Assembly: GCA_029948255.1 (NCBI GenBank)
Contig: JALIZF010001528.1
Coordinates: forward strand, 310,001-374,000
Direction: 5' to 3'
Source of the DNA: Telmatactis stephensoni
Taxonomy: Eukaryota > Cnidaria > Anthozoa > Actiniaria > Isophelliidae
DNA: 64,000 nt
The notes beneath the pieces were generated by a model, which saw only the letters and a list, made by a program, of their open reading frames with translations, had not been told where the DNA came from and did not search any database. Both the position numbers and the translations under genes were made by a program. This document shows, piece after piece, positions 51,147-62,983 of the stretch. Every line of letters begins with the position of its first letter. Within the stretch, counting starts at the first letter, position 1.

Positions 51147-53229
51147 GAAATAAATTATTAAAAAATCAGATAATCAGATATACAGTATTGGTTCAAAAGA
51201 ATTTCAAAAGTAACATGGCACAGAATTGGCGGACATTTCTATTGTTTCGGCGCGAGCTTCAAACCGCTGATCACTCGGGTGTAGCGGAGTTAATGAGGCT
51301 AATTACAAAGAAAAGCAGTGAAAAGGCTCCAATTAAGCTCGGAAAAACCTAAAATTCGACGATTTAAAAACGAATTTTAAAAATGTACAGGGTGCAAAAT
51401 AAAGATGAAATGTGTATCAAACTTTTACACCCTAAAGAATCAATATTCGATAAAATTATCTTGTCTCTTTTTTGACTTCAAAAAGTGGAATTTTAGGGCT
51501 AAAATGTATGGGGGCTAATATTCATCATGAAATTCTCGCGCTGTGAAACCCTAAAAAAAATGTACAGGGTGCAAAATAAAGTTCGTATTATAAAAAATAT
51601 TTTGCACCCTTTTCTGTGTGATTGTCGATTTTAGATTTTGTCTCTTTTTCAACTTGAATATCTGAGCTTCCAACCTTCGCCCGTAACCGAAACGTAAATT
51701 GGATTATTTCTTAACTAGAAAACTTTTCATTACAAATCTAAGCCGGTCAAAGGATAGTAGAATGTCTAGGCATAACGTGTATCCAATTCAAACAATGTCA
51801 AGTCATAAAAACTGAGATCGGGATGGAGTTTTATATGATCATGTCTAAAGTGTTGTAAACGTACCTCATTTACATATGCTTCTTCGCAAGTGTCACCCGG
51901 CTTTAACAACAAGCTACTTGAAGACTTAGCTAATTCTAACGCCAAAAAGAATTCAAACTCGATCTTTCCGCTTCATAAAAGCTTTAAACTTAGAAAGAAG
52001 TTGACAAAAATCAGTTTTGCTAAGAGAAACTCGCTTTGTTTACTCGTAACCATGGACGCCTTCTCGGTTTTGATGATACGGACATGAATACTCATTCGTC
52101 TTTTAATGTTACTTTTAATAGTGAAAATTAAAAGTTAATGTAGACATATATTCAAAATACTTGAGAAGGAATCAGTTAATTGAGAGAATAACGAGTTTAC
52201 AGTTTCTTTTGCTAAGAATTTTGCTTTTGACAGTTGATGTAAGGTAACAACAACAAGTTTGATGACAAATCACGAACGCAAAAGTATTTGAAGTACCGAT
52301 ATCTTTTGGCTATTTAGAAACATCTTAATTCTACTTTAGTACTAACGAAAGGTTTTGAAGTATCTGACATGTTTTAGATGATAAACCGTAAACTCAGGTT
52401 CACTTCTTCTTAATTTATGCCGAGTTTTTCAACCGTAACGAACATGTCCAAGAAAACAATAGCATTCTGTGCCATGAAGGGCCTGGAGATTCTTCTCTGG
52501 ACACACCAATCATGGAGAAGTAAATTCACAACAATTAACTTATTATCGTAATTAACACCAAAGGGAAAACAACCTGGCCCCAAATGCTGGCGATTGCACA
52601 GTAGATTTTCAAATGGTTAAGAATGAGTCCGTGGGTGTATCAGGCAGACCCGCCACATGTCATCTCACCGATTTCAATGAAACTCGACCAGTTTGAAGTG
52701 TCTATCCCAAAACTCAAAAAGACAAACTGGTGTCAAATTGGGATTTTTCAGGGGGACATAGACCACCCCCTGATTTAACTGGATTTTTACCAAAGGAAAT
52801 GCTTTTTAAAATTGCCTCGCACGCATTTGGTCATGCCTGGGCAAACGCCGAATTTGGGTGGCGCGAAAGGGTGTTAAACAAAGGTACAACATCAGCATAT
52901 CCTTTATCTGCCAGCAGAGGCAAATCGTAGTTTGTCCCAGGACCAATTCTTTGCATTAATTGACATATAATTGTCAGCATCATTCATATATAGATCCCAG
53001 AAAACCTGCTTGCAGAAATACAATATTCCCAAGAGCGTCTACAATCATTTGTGTATTTATGAGATAATAATGACGATGGCCACTATAGAATTCCCTTTGG
53101 GGCTCCACTTCAGGTCGATAGATTTCATGGGGCGTGCCGTCTATATGCATCCAACTGCGTCGGAGAATGAACGCCATGCCAAGTTCCTCTTAAGGCATTC
53201 CACTCTGCATAAGGCCTACTCCGGGCCCT
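51147..53229. other. No gene seen; a short direct duplication inside
   Basis: AATGTACAGGGTGCAAAATA occurs at about 51380 and about 51557 in direct orientation, about 175 bp apart. Small frames (51890-52087, 52730-52930 and 52971-53231) have no recognisable domains. Confidence 0.4.
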
Positions 53230-53336
53230 AAAATCGCCGTAATCACTTATTATATATATTATTGTATTTTATTATTCCACACGCCCCCTGTGGAAATCAG
53301 CGCAATGTTGTCGGGGCTAGCGTGTATAAATTAAAG

Positions 53337-53367
<31 letters not shown>
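53230..53367 (+). repeat. Probable non-LTR element 3' end with (TTGA)n tail
   Basis: A short GC-richer segment (CACACGCCCCCTGTGGAAAT, then TGTCGGGGCTAGCGTGTATA) is followed by seven tandem TTGA units (53339-53367). A unique 3' end plus a tetranucleotide tail is the usual shape of a LINE/SINE terminus. The upstream body is too decayed to classify. Confidence 0.5.
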
Positions 53368-53369
<2 letters not shown>

Positions 53370-54249
53370 CGTAGGCGATTTTAGGCGATATAAGCAAAAG
53401 ACGCTCAAAACTTAAGGTGATTTTGGGCGATTTTAGGCGATTTTAGGGCCCGGAATAGGCCTTGCATTGGTATGCCAAGAAACCTGATTCGACAAAAAAT
53501 CTCCACAAAATTGGGACAACACGTACTATGTATTATCGTAGATATACAGTGTCGTATAGGACTGACATCGAAGATTAAGGCAAAAGTGTCTATATACACG
53601 GGTATTTTCTTAGCCACATAAATGTCAGCAACACTTTGTTGACGATATTTTATTTTATTTTATTTTAAAAGTTTGTATCTTCTTATTCTTTGCCTTCTCC
53701 TCCCTCTTCGGTTCAGACGCGATAAATCTCTAGATATCCTTAAGGTGGCATCGGACAAAGTTTCTGATAGCCAAGCTCACCAGTGTTTAACCAGAAGAGA
53801 TATCTCTGAGTCCGTCTACAGCGACAAATAAATCCCTACCGGTACCTCTGTAATCAAAACCACAGAACGTGGGATCAAGTCGCTGCATGATAGGCATTAA
53901 ATTATTAAGACTCGGCATCACCGTCAGCAGTACTTGCAAATGTACAAAACAACTTCGATGATGTCATGCATTTCAACGGACGCGTCCGAAGTATATGGCG
54001 GCGGAATTACTTTAAGTAACATAAGCAGAAAACGGAAAGCTTCAAGAAGCTCTCTAGGAAAACCCCCTCTAGGCATGATGACTAGAAACTAAATGACATG
54101 TATTCGGTAAATATACACTACAGATTGATAGATGTGGGAGTTACAATGGGAGTTAGCTATACTTGCAAATTATTTTTCTTTTATAGTCCACTTAATATAG
54201 TCTCCTTCGCAGCCGTTTTCTGTTTCGGGATCTCTGTGCTCCCTCCCAT
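53368..54249. other. No gene seen
   Basis: Begins with short GGCGATTTTAGGCGATTTTA repeats (53375-53450). Otherwise there is nothing recognised. Confidence 0.4.
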
Positions 54250-54948
54250 TGCGCCCGCGATATGACCGGAGGTTCACTTGTGTCCAGGTGGGAGCGGAAT
54301 AACGGCTTAAAAAAGGATTGACAGCGTTTGTCTTACGGTTGTCTAGATAGCTAAGTCTCACTATTTGCCATGCATTAATATTTATTAGATAGTATTTTTC
54401 TTTTAATATAATAAAATGAACTTCCAGATGTAGAAAATTAAAAAAATTGGCCTTGAATGTAAATTAAACCGTCGTGTTTGGGTGACGACTTTGACCCCAG
54501 TCTGTTTTGTACATGTTAATCAATATCGCTGTCGCTTTGATTTTCTACTGCTATTTTACTTTGATAAGAATCCTACTTCGCTCTCCTCCATCGGGATTTG
54601 ATAAAATAAAGCCGGACCAGTATATTCTATCAATTCAGTATTCATAAGGCTTCCCAACATCTATATACTAAAATAAAGACCACTATATTCTATTCACTTT
54701 CGCTTTTAATACATCATTAAACAAGCCCTTATCGTGGTCTGGTGATTCCTCCCCTAGTTTCACCACTAAGTGATCTCCGCGAGTGATTTTAGCTGACACC
54801 ACTAAAAGCAATTCCATCACATTCTATTTTTAAATATAGATTGTTTCAAACATAAAACGTCCAACGGTTTTAATCTCAATCAAAATAATTACGTTATAAC
54901 TTTTCCAACCTCAATGGTAGCATAATTAGCCGATTTAACATGCGAGTT

Positions 54949-55260
54949 TATGCACTAACAGATCACGTGACCTCATCTCAACTAAATCAAGCGGCACTGT
55001 CAAAATGAACGCCAGAAATAGAAAGAGCAGCTCGATATTAGTAAAAGAGCAAATTTTCAGCTCATAAGATGTAATACAGGAGAAATGACAGTAAATTTAA
55101 GATTGGATATTTTCTTAAGATTCGTTTGGAGAAACGCGTACGTTGGATGGCAAGCTCGTGCCATCCAACGCACTTTTCCGAACGAATCTTAAGAAAATAT
55201 CTAATCTTAAATTTGCTGTCATTTCTCCTGTATTACATCTTATGAGCTGAAAATTTGATA
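54949..55260. mobile_element. TCACGTGA foldback, copy B (right end missing)
   Basis: It starts TATGCACTAACAGATCACGT and follows the family to about 55260, just past ATCTTATGAGCTGAAAA, then stops abruptly. Its centre carries GTTGGATGGCAAGCTCGTGC and the inverted CATCCAACG, a nested palindrome shared with copy C but absent from copy A. Confidence 0.75.
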
Positions 55261-55584
55261 AAATAAATAAATAAAACTACACGTAATAAGGAAAAACAAA
55301 TTTTGCTGGTTTGACGACGACTTAATTTTATAGAGCGCTTAATCCATGAAAGACCTTGGTGACTTAACTTCACCCAATAATCTACCGTAGTATAGTTTGT
55401 CACCTGTTTTGGCATGAGAAGCAGTGAAGAGTAGGTCGAGATACAAGCAACAGTGAAAGACTCGCCTTTTAAGGTGGCTCGACCCAATATTTTTACATGA
55501 ACACCTTCCAACTTTGAAACTCTCATGCCTAAACAGATTGACTTCAATTTCTAGAGTACGAGTTGGTGAACCATCGGATGAGTG

Positions 55585-55950
55585 GTTCTGTCGCTAAACT
55601 GTTTTGAAAACTTCACTAATAAGTGAATTTTCGGTCTCGTTCGATAAACTATGTGACTCAGTTGACAAGAAGATAAAACTTAATTCTGTCTGTAGAAACT
55701 CAACAGTGATTTCTTCGTATGATCACGACGATAAAGTAGAGTTGAATAATTGGGTGACTGCTTCTGCCGCTATACTGTATATTTTTCTGTTTGTTTAACT
55801 TACATTGAATAACCGGACGACTGGTTCTGTCGCTATACTATATATTATTCCGTTGAACTTCAAAATAGAGTATTTTCGGTCTGGTTCGATAAACTTTTCT
55901 GATCGATAAGAAGATATATAAGATACAATCTGATTGTTCGTGTTCTTTTT
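55585..55950. repeat. Diverged tandem duplication (about 230-bp period)
   Basis: GGTTCTGTCGCTA-AACT and later TTTTCGGTCTCGTTCGATAA occur at 55584-55650 and again, diverged, at 55822-55895. No gene: the 64-residue frame at 55604 is part of the repeat. Confidence 0.5.
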
Positions 55951-56002
55951 AAGGTTTAGTAAGTTAAAGTTAAACTCGCATGTTGAATCGGCTAATAGGC
56001 CA

Positions 56003-56404
56003 TATGCACTAACAGGTCACGTGACCCTATCTCCCCTAAATCAAGCCGCACCATCAAAATGGAAAGAGCATCTTGATATTAGTAAAAATGCAAAGTTTCA
56101 GTTTATAAGATGAATAAGAGAAAAAATGACAGCAAATTTAAGATTAGATATTTTCTTAAGATTCGTTCGGAAAAGTGCGTTGGATGGCACGAGCTTGCCA
56201 TCCAACGTACGCGTTTCTACAAACGAATCTTAAGAAAATATGCAATCTTAAATCTGATTTACTGTCATTTCTCCTGCATTACATCTTATGAGCTGAAAAT
56301 TGGCTCTTTTACTAATATCGAGCTGCTCTTTCTATTTCTGGCGTTCATTTCGATAGTGCCGCATGATTTAGTTGAGATGGGGTCACGTGATCTGTTAGTG
56401 CATA
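56003..56404. mobile_element. TCACGTGA foldback, copy C (complete)
   Basis: TATGCACTAACAGGTCACGT to the inverted GTCACGTGATCTGTTAGTGC plus ATA. The inner arms pair as in copy A, and the centre holds the GCGTTGGATGGCACGAGCTT / GCCATCCAACGTACGCG palindrome. A 112-residue plus frame across it is a by-product. Confidence 0.82.
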
Positions 56405-57085
56405 TGGTCTATTATGCTACCATTGAGGCTGGAAAAGTTATAACGTAATTATTTTGATTGAGATTAAAACCGTTGGACGTTTTATGTTTGAAACAATCTA
56501 TATTTAAAAATAGAATGTGATGGAATTGCTTTTAGTGGTGCCAGTTACAATCACTCGCGGAGATCACTTAGTGGTGAAACTAGGGGCGGAATCACCAGAC
56601 CACGATAAGGGCTTGTTTAATGATGTATTAAAAGCGAATGAATAGAATATAGTGGTCTTTATTTTAGTATATAGATGTTGGGAAGCCTTATGAATACTGA
56701 ATTGATAGAATATACTTGTCTTGATATCATCAAATCCCGATGGAGGAGAGCGAAGTAGGATTCTTATCAAAGTAAAATAACAGTAGAAAATCAAAGCGAC
56801 AGCGATATTGATTAACAAATAACAGGCTGGGGTCAAAGTCGTCACCCAAACAGAACGATTTAATTTACATTCAAGGCCTTTTTTTGCTACATCGATCTGA
56901 AAGTTCATTTTATCATGCTAGAAGAAAAATACCATCTAATATTAATGCATGACAAATAGTGAGACTTAGCTATCTAGAAAATCGTAAGACAAACGCTGTC
57001 AATCCTTTTTTAAGCCGTTATTCCGCTCCCACCTGGGCACAAGTGACCCATCGCCAGCAATCCGGTCATATCGCGGGCGCAATAG

Positions 57086-57800
57086 ATCAGCGGATTTCGT
57101 CACGAGAAAAACAAAATGGCTTTTAGATATATTCGCGGATATAGTTTCTGAAACTTAAATTCTTACAAAAGCCCAAATCAATCTATTAAGTCCTACATCT
57201 CTCAGAACTATCAGAATACAAATTATATTCAAAACTTAAAATCTTACCTTTCAATTCCTTTTTGATCATTTTCATACGAGGAATAATCACAAACTTCCCC
57301 GGCCATACATCTTAATAAATCCGAATATTTCAAGGATGATCATATTTTACCAGTTATCACAACCAAAATTGCCCAAATAGATTTGCACAGTAGACATCAT
57401 CATCTTTCCTCTAAAACAAATTCATCAGCTGGTCTTCTATGATAAATCTTTCCTTTTTGCTTTTAAATTTGTTCCTTTTGATTTTTTATTGCCAAACTGC
57501 GAAAATACACATATTAAAAGCGTCATATCTCTAAATCGAAAACGCAAACATTATTTGCGTAGTTGGATTCACATAATATGGTGGTTATAAATCACCAATA
57601 TTAAATTTGAAGCAAATAGGTGAAATCTTTATGCGTTTATTTTCACTTCCAAAACGCTTCAAGATGAGTTTTTTTTTTTTTTTTTTTTTCGTTGATTTGT
57701 ATGCGTTCATTGAAGCGTCAAAATTTATTCATATATGTATTTTTTTTAATTAATTCAAAATCGATGTCCGTAATTCCTGGCCATGGCACGTGTGCGTCTA
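57086..57800. other. No gene seen
   Basis: AT-rich. A run of 23 T residues lies at about 57667-57689. Confidence 0.4.
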
Positions 57801-57827
57801 GTTATTTCCGGTCGATCCAATATTCAA

Positions 57828-58080
57828 CCAATCAAATAACGATGACGTTCCAAAGACAAGTCAAAAACTTGACCCCTACTGACGTCATAAAAGGACTACA
57901 AGCAATCCTATTGGTTCATTATCATTAAGAAGTGTCTGGAGTTGGATGCATTTTAGGCATCGCCCAAGTTAAACTTTGTAGTTCTACGTTCGAGTGCGTG
58001 TTGAGAAGTTTCTACAGCTGTTCAGATAAACACTTCATTTATCTACGAGATATCACAGCAAATTGTTAATTTTCTATTAA
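57828..58080 (+). promoter_or_regulatory. Promoter-like block and possible non-coding first exon
   Basis: In order on the plus strand: CCAATCA (57828), a CRE palindrome TGACGTCA (57880-57887), TATA-like ATAAAAGG (57887-57894), then about 170 bp ending at a consensus donor TTAA|GTAAGT (58081). Spacing is right for a pol II start near 57915-57925 followed by a 5' UTR exon. No coding exon was found downstream in the window, so the gene may lie beyond it, or this may be the promoter of a retroelement. Confidence 0.4.
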
Positions 58081-58082
58081 GT

Positions 58083-58889
58083 AAGTACATTATTTCTAAT
58101 ATATTTAATGACTAAATTATTACTAAAATGTTTAACTTGAGGAGTCTTGAAAACTTCTTCAGTATGATCTTAGACAGTCGATACTTATGTTGCGAGCTAG
58201 AGGGAGTGACTTTGCAGAATCGCTTGCTCTGCCAACTCGTTTATTAGACTTTGAACAAGAGCTAATTACAACCTAAGCAAGGGTTGGTACTACAAGGCGG
58301 GATAGAGCCAGGCCAACCAGAAAGACTTTCCTTAGTCGGAGTGGCTGTCAGAAGGAGTTCCTTACTTAGGGCTGTACTTTCCAATCAACACTGAGTCGTA
58401 CCCCGAACTTGCCTCGCTAGTTTGTACAAATTAAAAACTAAAGAGTGCGGCGAGTGTAACAAATATAGACAGTCCTTAAATAACAACTAAACTAAATCTA
58501 ATCTCCTGTTTACATCACGTTTGGAGTCAAAGAGAAACCCTACGTTGGTCTGTTTGCATGGGTTATAGTGAAAGAGGGTGCGTCACACAAGTCGAAACAA
58601 TACACAAATCCTACAATCAAAACGGTCAAGGTTACAACACTTAAAATGCTTAACTAGTAAAAGTACTCAAAAATACATTGAGGTTAATAAATACATAATT
58701 ACTGGAAATCTGTAGCGTAACACTTGTATCACACCAAACAACTGTACTCTTTCTTTTCCGTGTAAAAAAGGAATATGGATGGTCCATGAACGTCCTAAGT
58801 CTTAAATTTCGATTTAGTAGTTTCAGTTATTTCGTTTCACAATATTCACAGTCTGATCGACTAAAACATACTGATCAAATGTGATAAAA
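58083..58889. other. No gene seen
   Basis: Would be intron if the promoter at 57.8 kb is real. No ORF or repeat is recognised. Confidence 0.35.
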
Positions 58890-60297
58890 CGTAAAATAGC
58901 TTTAAGCAATGCTTTTGTGAGTGGTGCCAAACGAATTTTAAAGGGAGGCAAAGCGCTCTATTATGTGGGATAGACAAGGCGCATTTTCGAGAAATCAGAT
59001 ACCTGGAGGCATTTTGGGGTAGAGGCTGGTAACATAACTATTCTAAACCGATTTTTCATGCTGAATCCGAATATGACTGTTACCAAGACGTATTCTGCAA
59101 TCTTATACGTGTAAGGTGTGTTTTGTGAATTGCTACAGTCATTTCATACTAACGGCTTTTTCATGTAATTCCAAAAGTTCCCAAATTTAAAAACAATTAC
59201 CATAGCTGGAAAGAGCACATCAAAATCAGTAAAACTGTGAAGTTTGAAGGATATCAGTTGAAAAATCAAGGAGATACGAATTTTCAAAAATCGAAATTTG
59301 TTGGTATCTCTTGCATAACTGTAAGTGTTTTCATACAAAATTTCGTTTTTTGAAAATTCGTATCTCCTTGATTTTTCAACTGATATCCTTCAAACTTCAC
59401 AGTTTTACTGATTTTGATATGCTCTTTCCAGCCATGGTAATTGTTTTTAAGTTTGGGAAGTTTTAGAATTACATGAAAAAGCCGTTAGTATGAAATGACT
59501 GTAGCAATTCACAAAATACGTCATTTACACAATAAGATTGCAGAATACGTCTTGGTAACAGCCATATTCGGATTCAGCCTTAAAAATTAGTTTAGAATAA
59601 TTATGTTACCAGCCTCTACCCCAAAATGCCTTTTGCCCTTTTTGCGATCGACTTTTTCAATTTTGCGCCTTGTCTAGGATGCTTAACATTTAAGCAAAAA
59701 CTTGCAAGAAATCTTGTCAAATTTGGCTCTTCGTACCAAAAAAAACCCGACTTCATTTGCACAAAGTTCAGTCAAAACACTTGAAAACCAGGAATTCCAT
59801 GTGAGTGCAAACCTAGAACTGGTTTGCGAACAGGTTTGTTCAACTTTCCCAGTACTTTTACTAATTTTATTGGCTAACTGCTATCGAATATAAAACTGGT
59901 TTTAACCGGTTTGGTAGGTGGTTGAATCCACAGGGTGACCGTTTTTTTAAAATCAGACTGGCTAAACTAACTTTAAGCAATGCTTATATGTGAGTGCTGC
60001 CAAAAGAACCTTAAAGGGAGGCGGCAAAGCGCTCTATTATGTGGGATGCTTAACATTTAAGCAAAAACTTTCAAGAAATCTTATCATACCAAAGAAAAAC
60101 GATCTTCCTTTGCACAAAGCTCAGTCAAACCACTTGAAAACCTAGAACTGGTTTGCGAACAGGTTTGTTCAACTTTCCCAGTACTTTTACTGTTTTTATT
60201 GGCTAACTGCTATCGAATATAAAACTCGTTTTAACCGGTTTGGTGGGTGGTTGAATCCACAGGGTGACCGTTTTCTCAAATCAGATGGCTAAAATAG
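58890..60297. repeat. Tandem duplication of a 330-bp unit, first copy split by an insertion
   Basis: Unit 1 (58890-58970 plus 59677-59957) and unit 2 (59960-60297) share CTTTAAGCAATGCTT, AAAGCGCTCTATTATGTGGG, GCTTAACATTTAAGCAAAAA, AACTGGTTTGCGAACAGGTT and GGTTGAATCCACAGGGTGAC in the same order. Unit 1 is interrupted by the palindromic element at 58971-59676. Confidence 0.85.
58971..59676. mobile_element. 706-bp palindromic element with 3-bp target duplication
   Basis: The ends are TAGACAAGGCGC and GCGCCTTGTCTA, with arms of about 350 bp meeting near 59310-59330. GGA flanks both sides (58968-58970 and 59677-59679). The duplicated unit at 60041 has the uninterrupted GTGGGATGCTTAAC, an empty site. 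The arms match the palindrome at about 1285-1590 in the CATAGCTGGAAAGAGCAC part. A 3-bp duplication is found in PIF/Harbinger and CACTA elements. There is no coding capacity. Confidence 0.88.
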
Positions 60298-61979
60298 GAA
60301 TGCTGCCGGCGCTCGCTCGCTGAGGCTCGCTCGCCAGTTGGCAGCAATAAGTTAAGAGAGCCAGTACCTTAACAAGACCCAACAACAGACAGACTGATCT
60401 TTGGTTAAACCATGTTTTAAACCGTTCAGCCGGGCTACGTTCCATGCTAGCATTAAGTATGATTTTAGTCTTCGTATCGAAATTAGACCTAGATCGTAAC
60501 ATCTTGGAAATGTCCCACAATGCATTGTTTCCTCTCCATTATCTAGGGAGGGGTGGGGATTTTGTGGTTATTGAAGTAAATTCCAGATACGATTTCTCGC
60601 GTTTCTCAGCAAATAACTTTTTAAATCGCATGGATACCCCATATTATTTTTTTAAGCTATATGTATTCAAAAACTGACGCCAAAAAATTATTTGCGATAT
60701 AATTTTCTCTGAAACAAACCAAAATATCGAAAAAAACGTGTACCAGTTGTTTCAATCATATCGGTTTTTGCTTTTATTTTGAAGGATTTTATCTTTAGAA
60801 GCTTTTATTACTTTCGTTGTACTTCTTTATAAATCAACATTGGAAGAAATGCAATGTTATATCAAAAATTCGAAAAATTGCTGGTCAGCGGTTAATGGCC
60901 ATGTTTACCATTAATTATATCCGTTAAATGCATGGATACCCCCCAATTTTTTTCCATAATTTAATACCCCTTAAAATAGTCTACAAGAAAAATGTAGAGA
61001 AATTGAATTAGAATTAGGTCTCAATTAGTGGCCCCCGCCCTTAAAATTATGCCAAGATGACAACTGCACTCACCACGCGACAACTGGTTACGAGCAGTTA
61101 CGAGATAGGTGGATTTAGTTGTGTTTTTACTTTTGTGATATGTGCGAAACAGCACGGCGACATTATATGAATTAGGACTCAGCTGGGTTTTTTTCCGAGG
61201 TAAATCCGCTGATATTTTCAACTATTATCAAGTTGTATATTTTACTAGACTGAGTATGCATCAAGGTCACGAAATGCTAAGTGATATTTCTAGGGAAAGG
61301 CAGTGTTCTTTTACGAGCTTTTCATCGATCGAAGCTAAATTCAGGCTACAAGTCAATAAGTTGTATTCGAACGCTCTTCAAAGAGGTAAAATCTCACATC
61401 AGACTCAATCCGCAGACAGCCACATCATGTCGCTAAAATTTCTTGTGAATCGACACTTTGCTTTATTTACACAGACTACGTACTCTCACTATTTCAGCTA
61501 AATCGACAGATATTTAGGCACATCAACCAAAACAACATTCACATATACAGTTCTTTGTCAGATTCTCTGTAATACAAAATTATTCTTTATCCGCCACAGA
61601 GTGCGATTCATATTTTTATGAACTAACTTTAATGCAATTAAAGATTGTGATTGTTTGAAAAGGTAATAAATTTGAATAAAATGCATTTATACATTTTGAA
61701 AAATACAGTATATGAATACTTAAACAGCTCGCAACACTTCACTTTCTGTTAGAAACGGCTATTTGTAAATGCTCCCAGACCACCAGGTGCCACATCATTT
61801 TCGCTCATGTAAATGAGTAACTCTTCTTATTCGATTTCAGTCTAAAAAAATATGCAGGCAGTTAAAGTTTAATCTTGGCACTTTTGGTAGAACGTTACTC
61901 ATTTCACTAGCTAAATACCACACCACTACCATGAGCCAATCAAAACCTAACACGTTACTACCAATCGAATTTGACAGAC
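60298..61979. other. No gene seen
   Basis: Frames up to 119 residues (61142-61501, starting at a GTG) lack motifs. The words GCTCGCTCGC / GGCTCGCTCGCC repeat near 60310-60335. Nothing else is recognised. Confidence 0.4.
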
Positions 61980-62165
61980 AGCCATACCACAGCAACATAT
62001 AAGTATTTTCGCCAAAGTCCACGCGCGTATCATTAAGTTGCGAAGTCAGAAGCAGAAAAGCAAACGACTGAACTGGGAGTAGTCCTTAAAGCAAGGTACA
62101 CTATTTGCTCGCTACTGATGTTCATTTTATGAGGGAACTTTTTTCAATATCGAGTAATAATGGCT
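61980..62165. repeat. Direct repeat, copy 1 (copy 2 at 63822-64000)
   Basis: AGCCATACCACAGCAACATA through TTCAATATCGAGTAAT is repeated 1.84 kb later with about 95% identity, running off the window. The sequence just after it (62160-62460) is related to 31890-32190 in the large foldback. The pair could be LTR-like ends or two copies of a dispersed repeat. Confidence 0.7.
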
Positions 62166-62766
62166 AAACGTGCCAAAAACTAGCCCCTAGTATAAGTTTG
62201 AATTCAAATTTCAGTTCGTTTTTGATTAACACTCGATTCCATTTTTATCAGCTATAAATTGATCTACTAAGCTAGATGTAATCCCCGGTTTAAAACGATC
62301 TTTTGGGTTGTACAAAGTGGCTATCCTGTAGTTTTATTCAAATTTAGCAACTTTCAAGCTAAATGTAATGGCGCGGCAATTGAACGAAAAAAGGCCTAAA
62401 ACTCATTTTCGATTCACATTTTCACTTTGGATTAACATTTTTTGCTGACTTTTTATTCATCAAAACCACTTACAAACAACCTGAACTTTCTGAATGTAAT
62501 AACGTTAGCTTTGTACAACAGTTATTCTTTAGCTGTATATAGTTTTTACAAGCAGGAATTGAACTGATCGGTTTTCGGTTGTAGATGCATTTTTCGTTTT
62601 CGAAATAATTGATCGGTAAGCAAAACCTTCAAACCAACTGCATTGAGCTTTGATTATAATTTGTAGGTCCTCTTTTGTCTCGTATTCATGCAAATTCAAT
62701 AGAAAGCTAAGTACTCTCACAGACTCAAGTAACCCATGCAGTTTGAATTGTCCCCCGCAATGTTAA

Positions 62767-62980
62767 GGGGGTGTTTACATGGCAATAGGATCATCCTAGC
62801 AGGCCAATCATCCTACCTGCTATACATTTACTGCATTCTATTTACATGGAAATTTGTGTCTTCACATCGGGTACTAGGATCATCCTACTAAACAGAATGC
62901 AGTAAATGTATAGCAGGTAGGATGATTCGCCTGCTAGGATGATCCTAGTGCTAGGCCGTCATCCTAGTGTAAACATCCCC
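62767..62980. mobile_element. 214-bp MITE with TAA target duplication (Harbinger-type signature)
   Basis: GGGGGTGTTTACA at the left faces TGTAAACATCCCC at the right. Inner blocks (GATCATCCTAGCAGGC; GTAGGATGATT; TGCAGTAAATGTATAGCAGG) are also mirrored. TAA flanks both sides (62764-62766 and 62981-62983). GGG ends and a TAA duplication fit PIF/Harbinger MITEs. Confidence 0.8.
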
Positions 62981-62983
62981 TAA

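Larger units (their letters stand above)
54250..57085. mobile_element. 2.8-kb inverted repeat with about 700-bp arms
   Basis: Left arm (about 54250-54940) and right arm (about 56405-57085) are inverted copies. GCGCCCGCGATATGACCGGA faces TCCGGTCATATCGCGGGCGC, and the inner ends GGTAGCATAATTAG face CTATTATGCTACC. The arms differ by scattered substitutions and small indels. The centre holds two TCACGTGA foldback copies and a tandem duplication (55585-55950). There is no coding frame. It is a composite foldback element or an inverted duplication. Confidence 0.8.

Noticed and set aside
61142..61501. 119-residue ORF
   Set aside because: It starts at GTG with no ATG-based reason, has no motif, and is within chance length for AT-rich DNA of this size.
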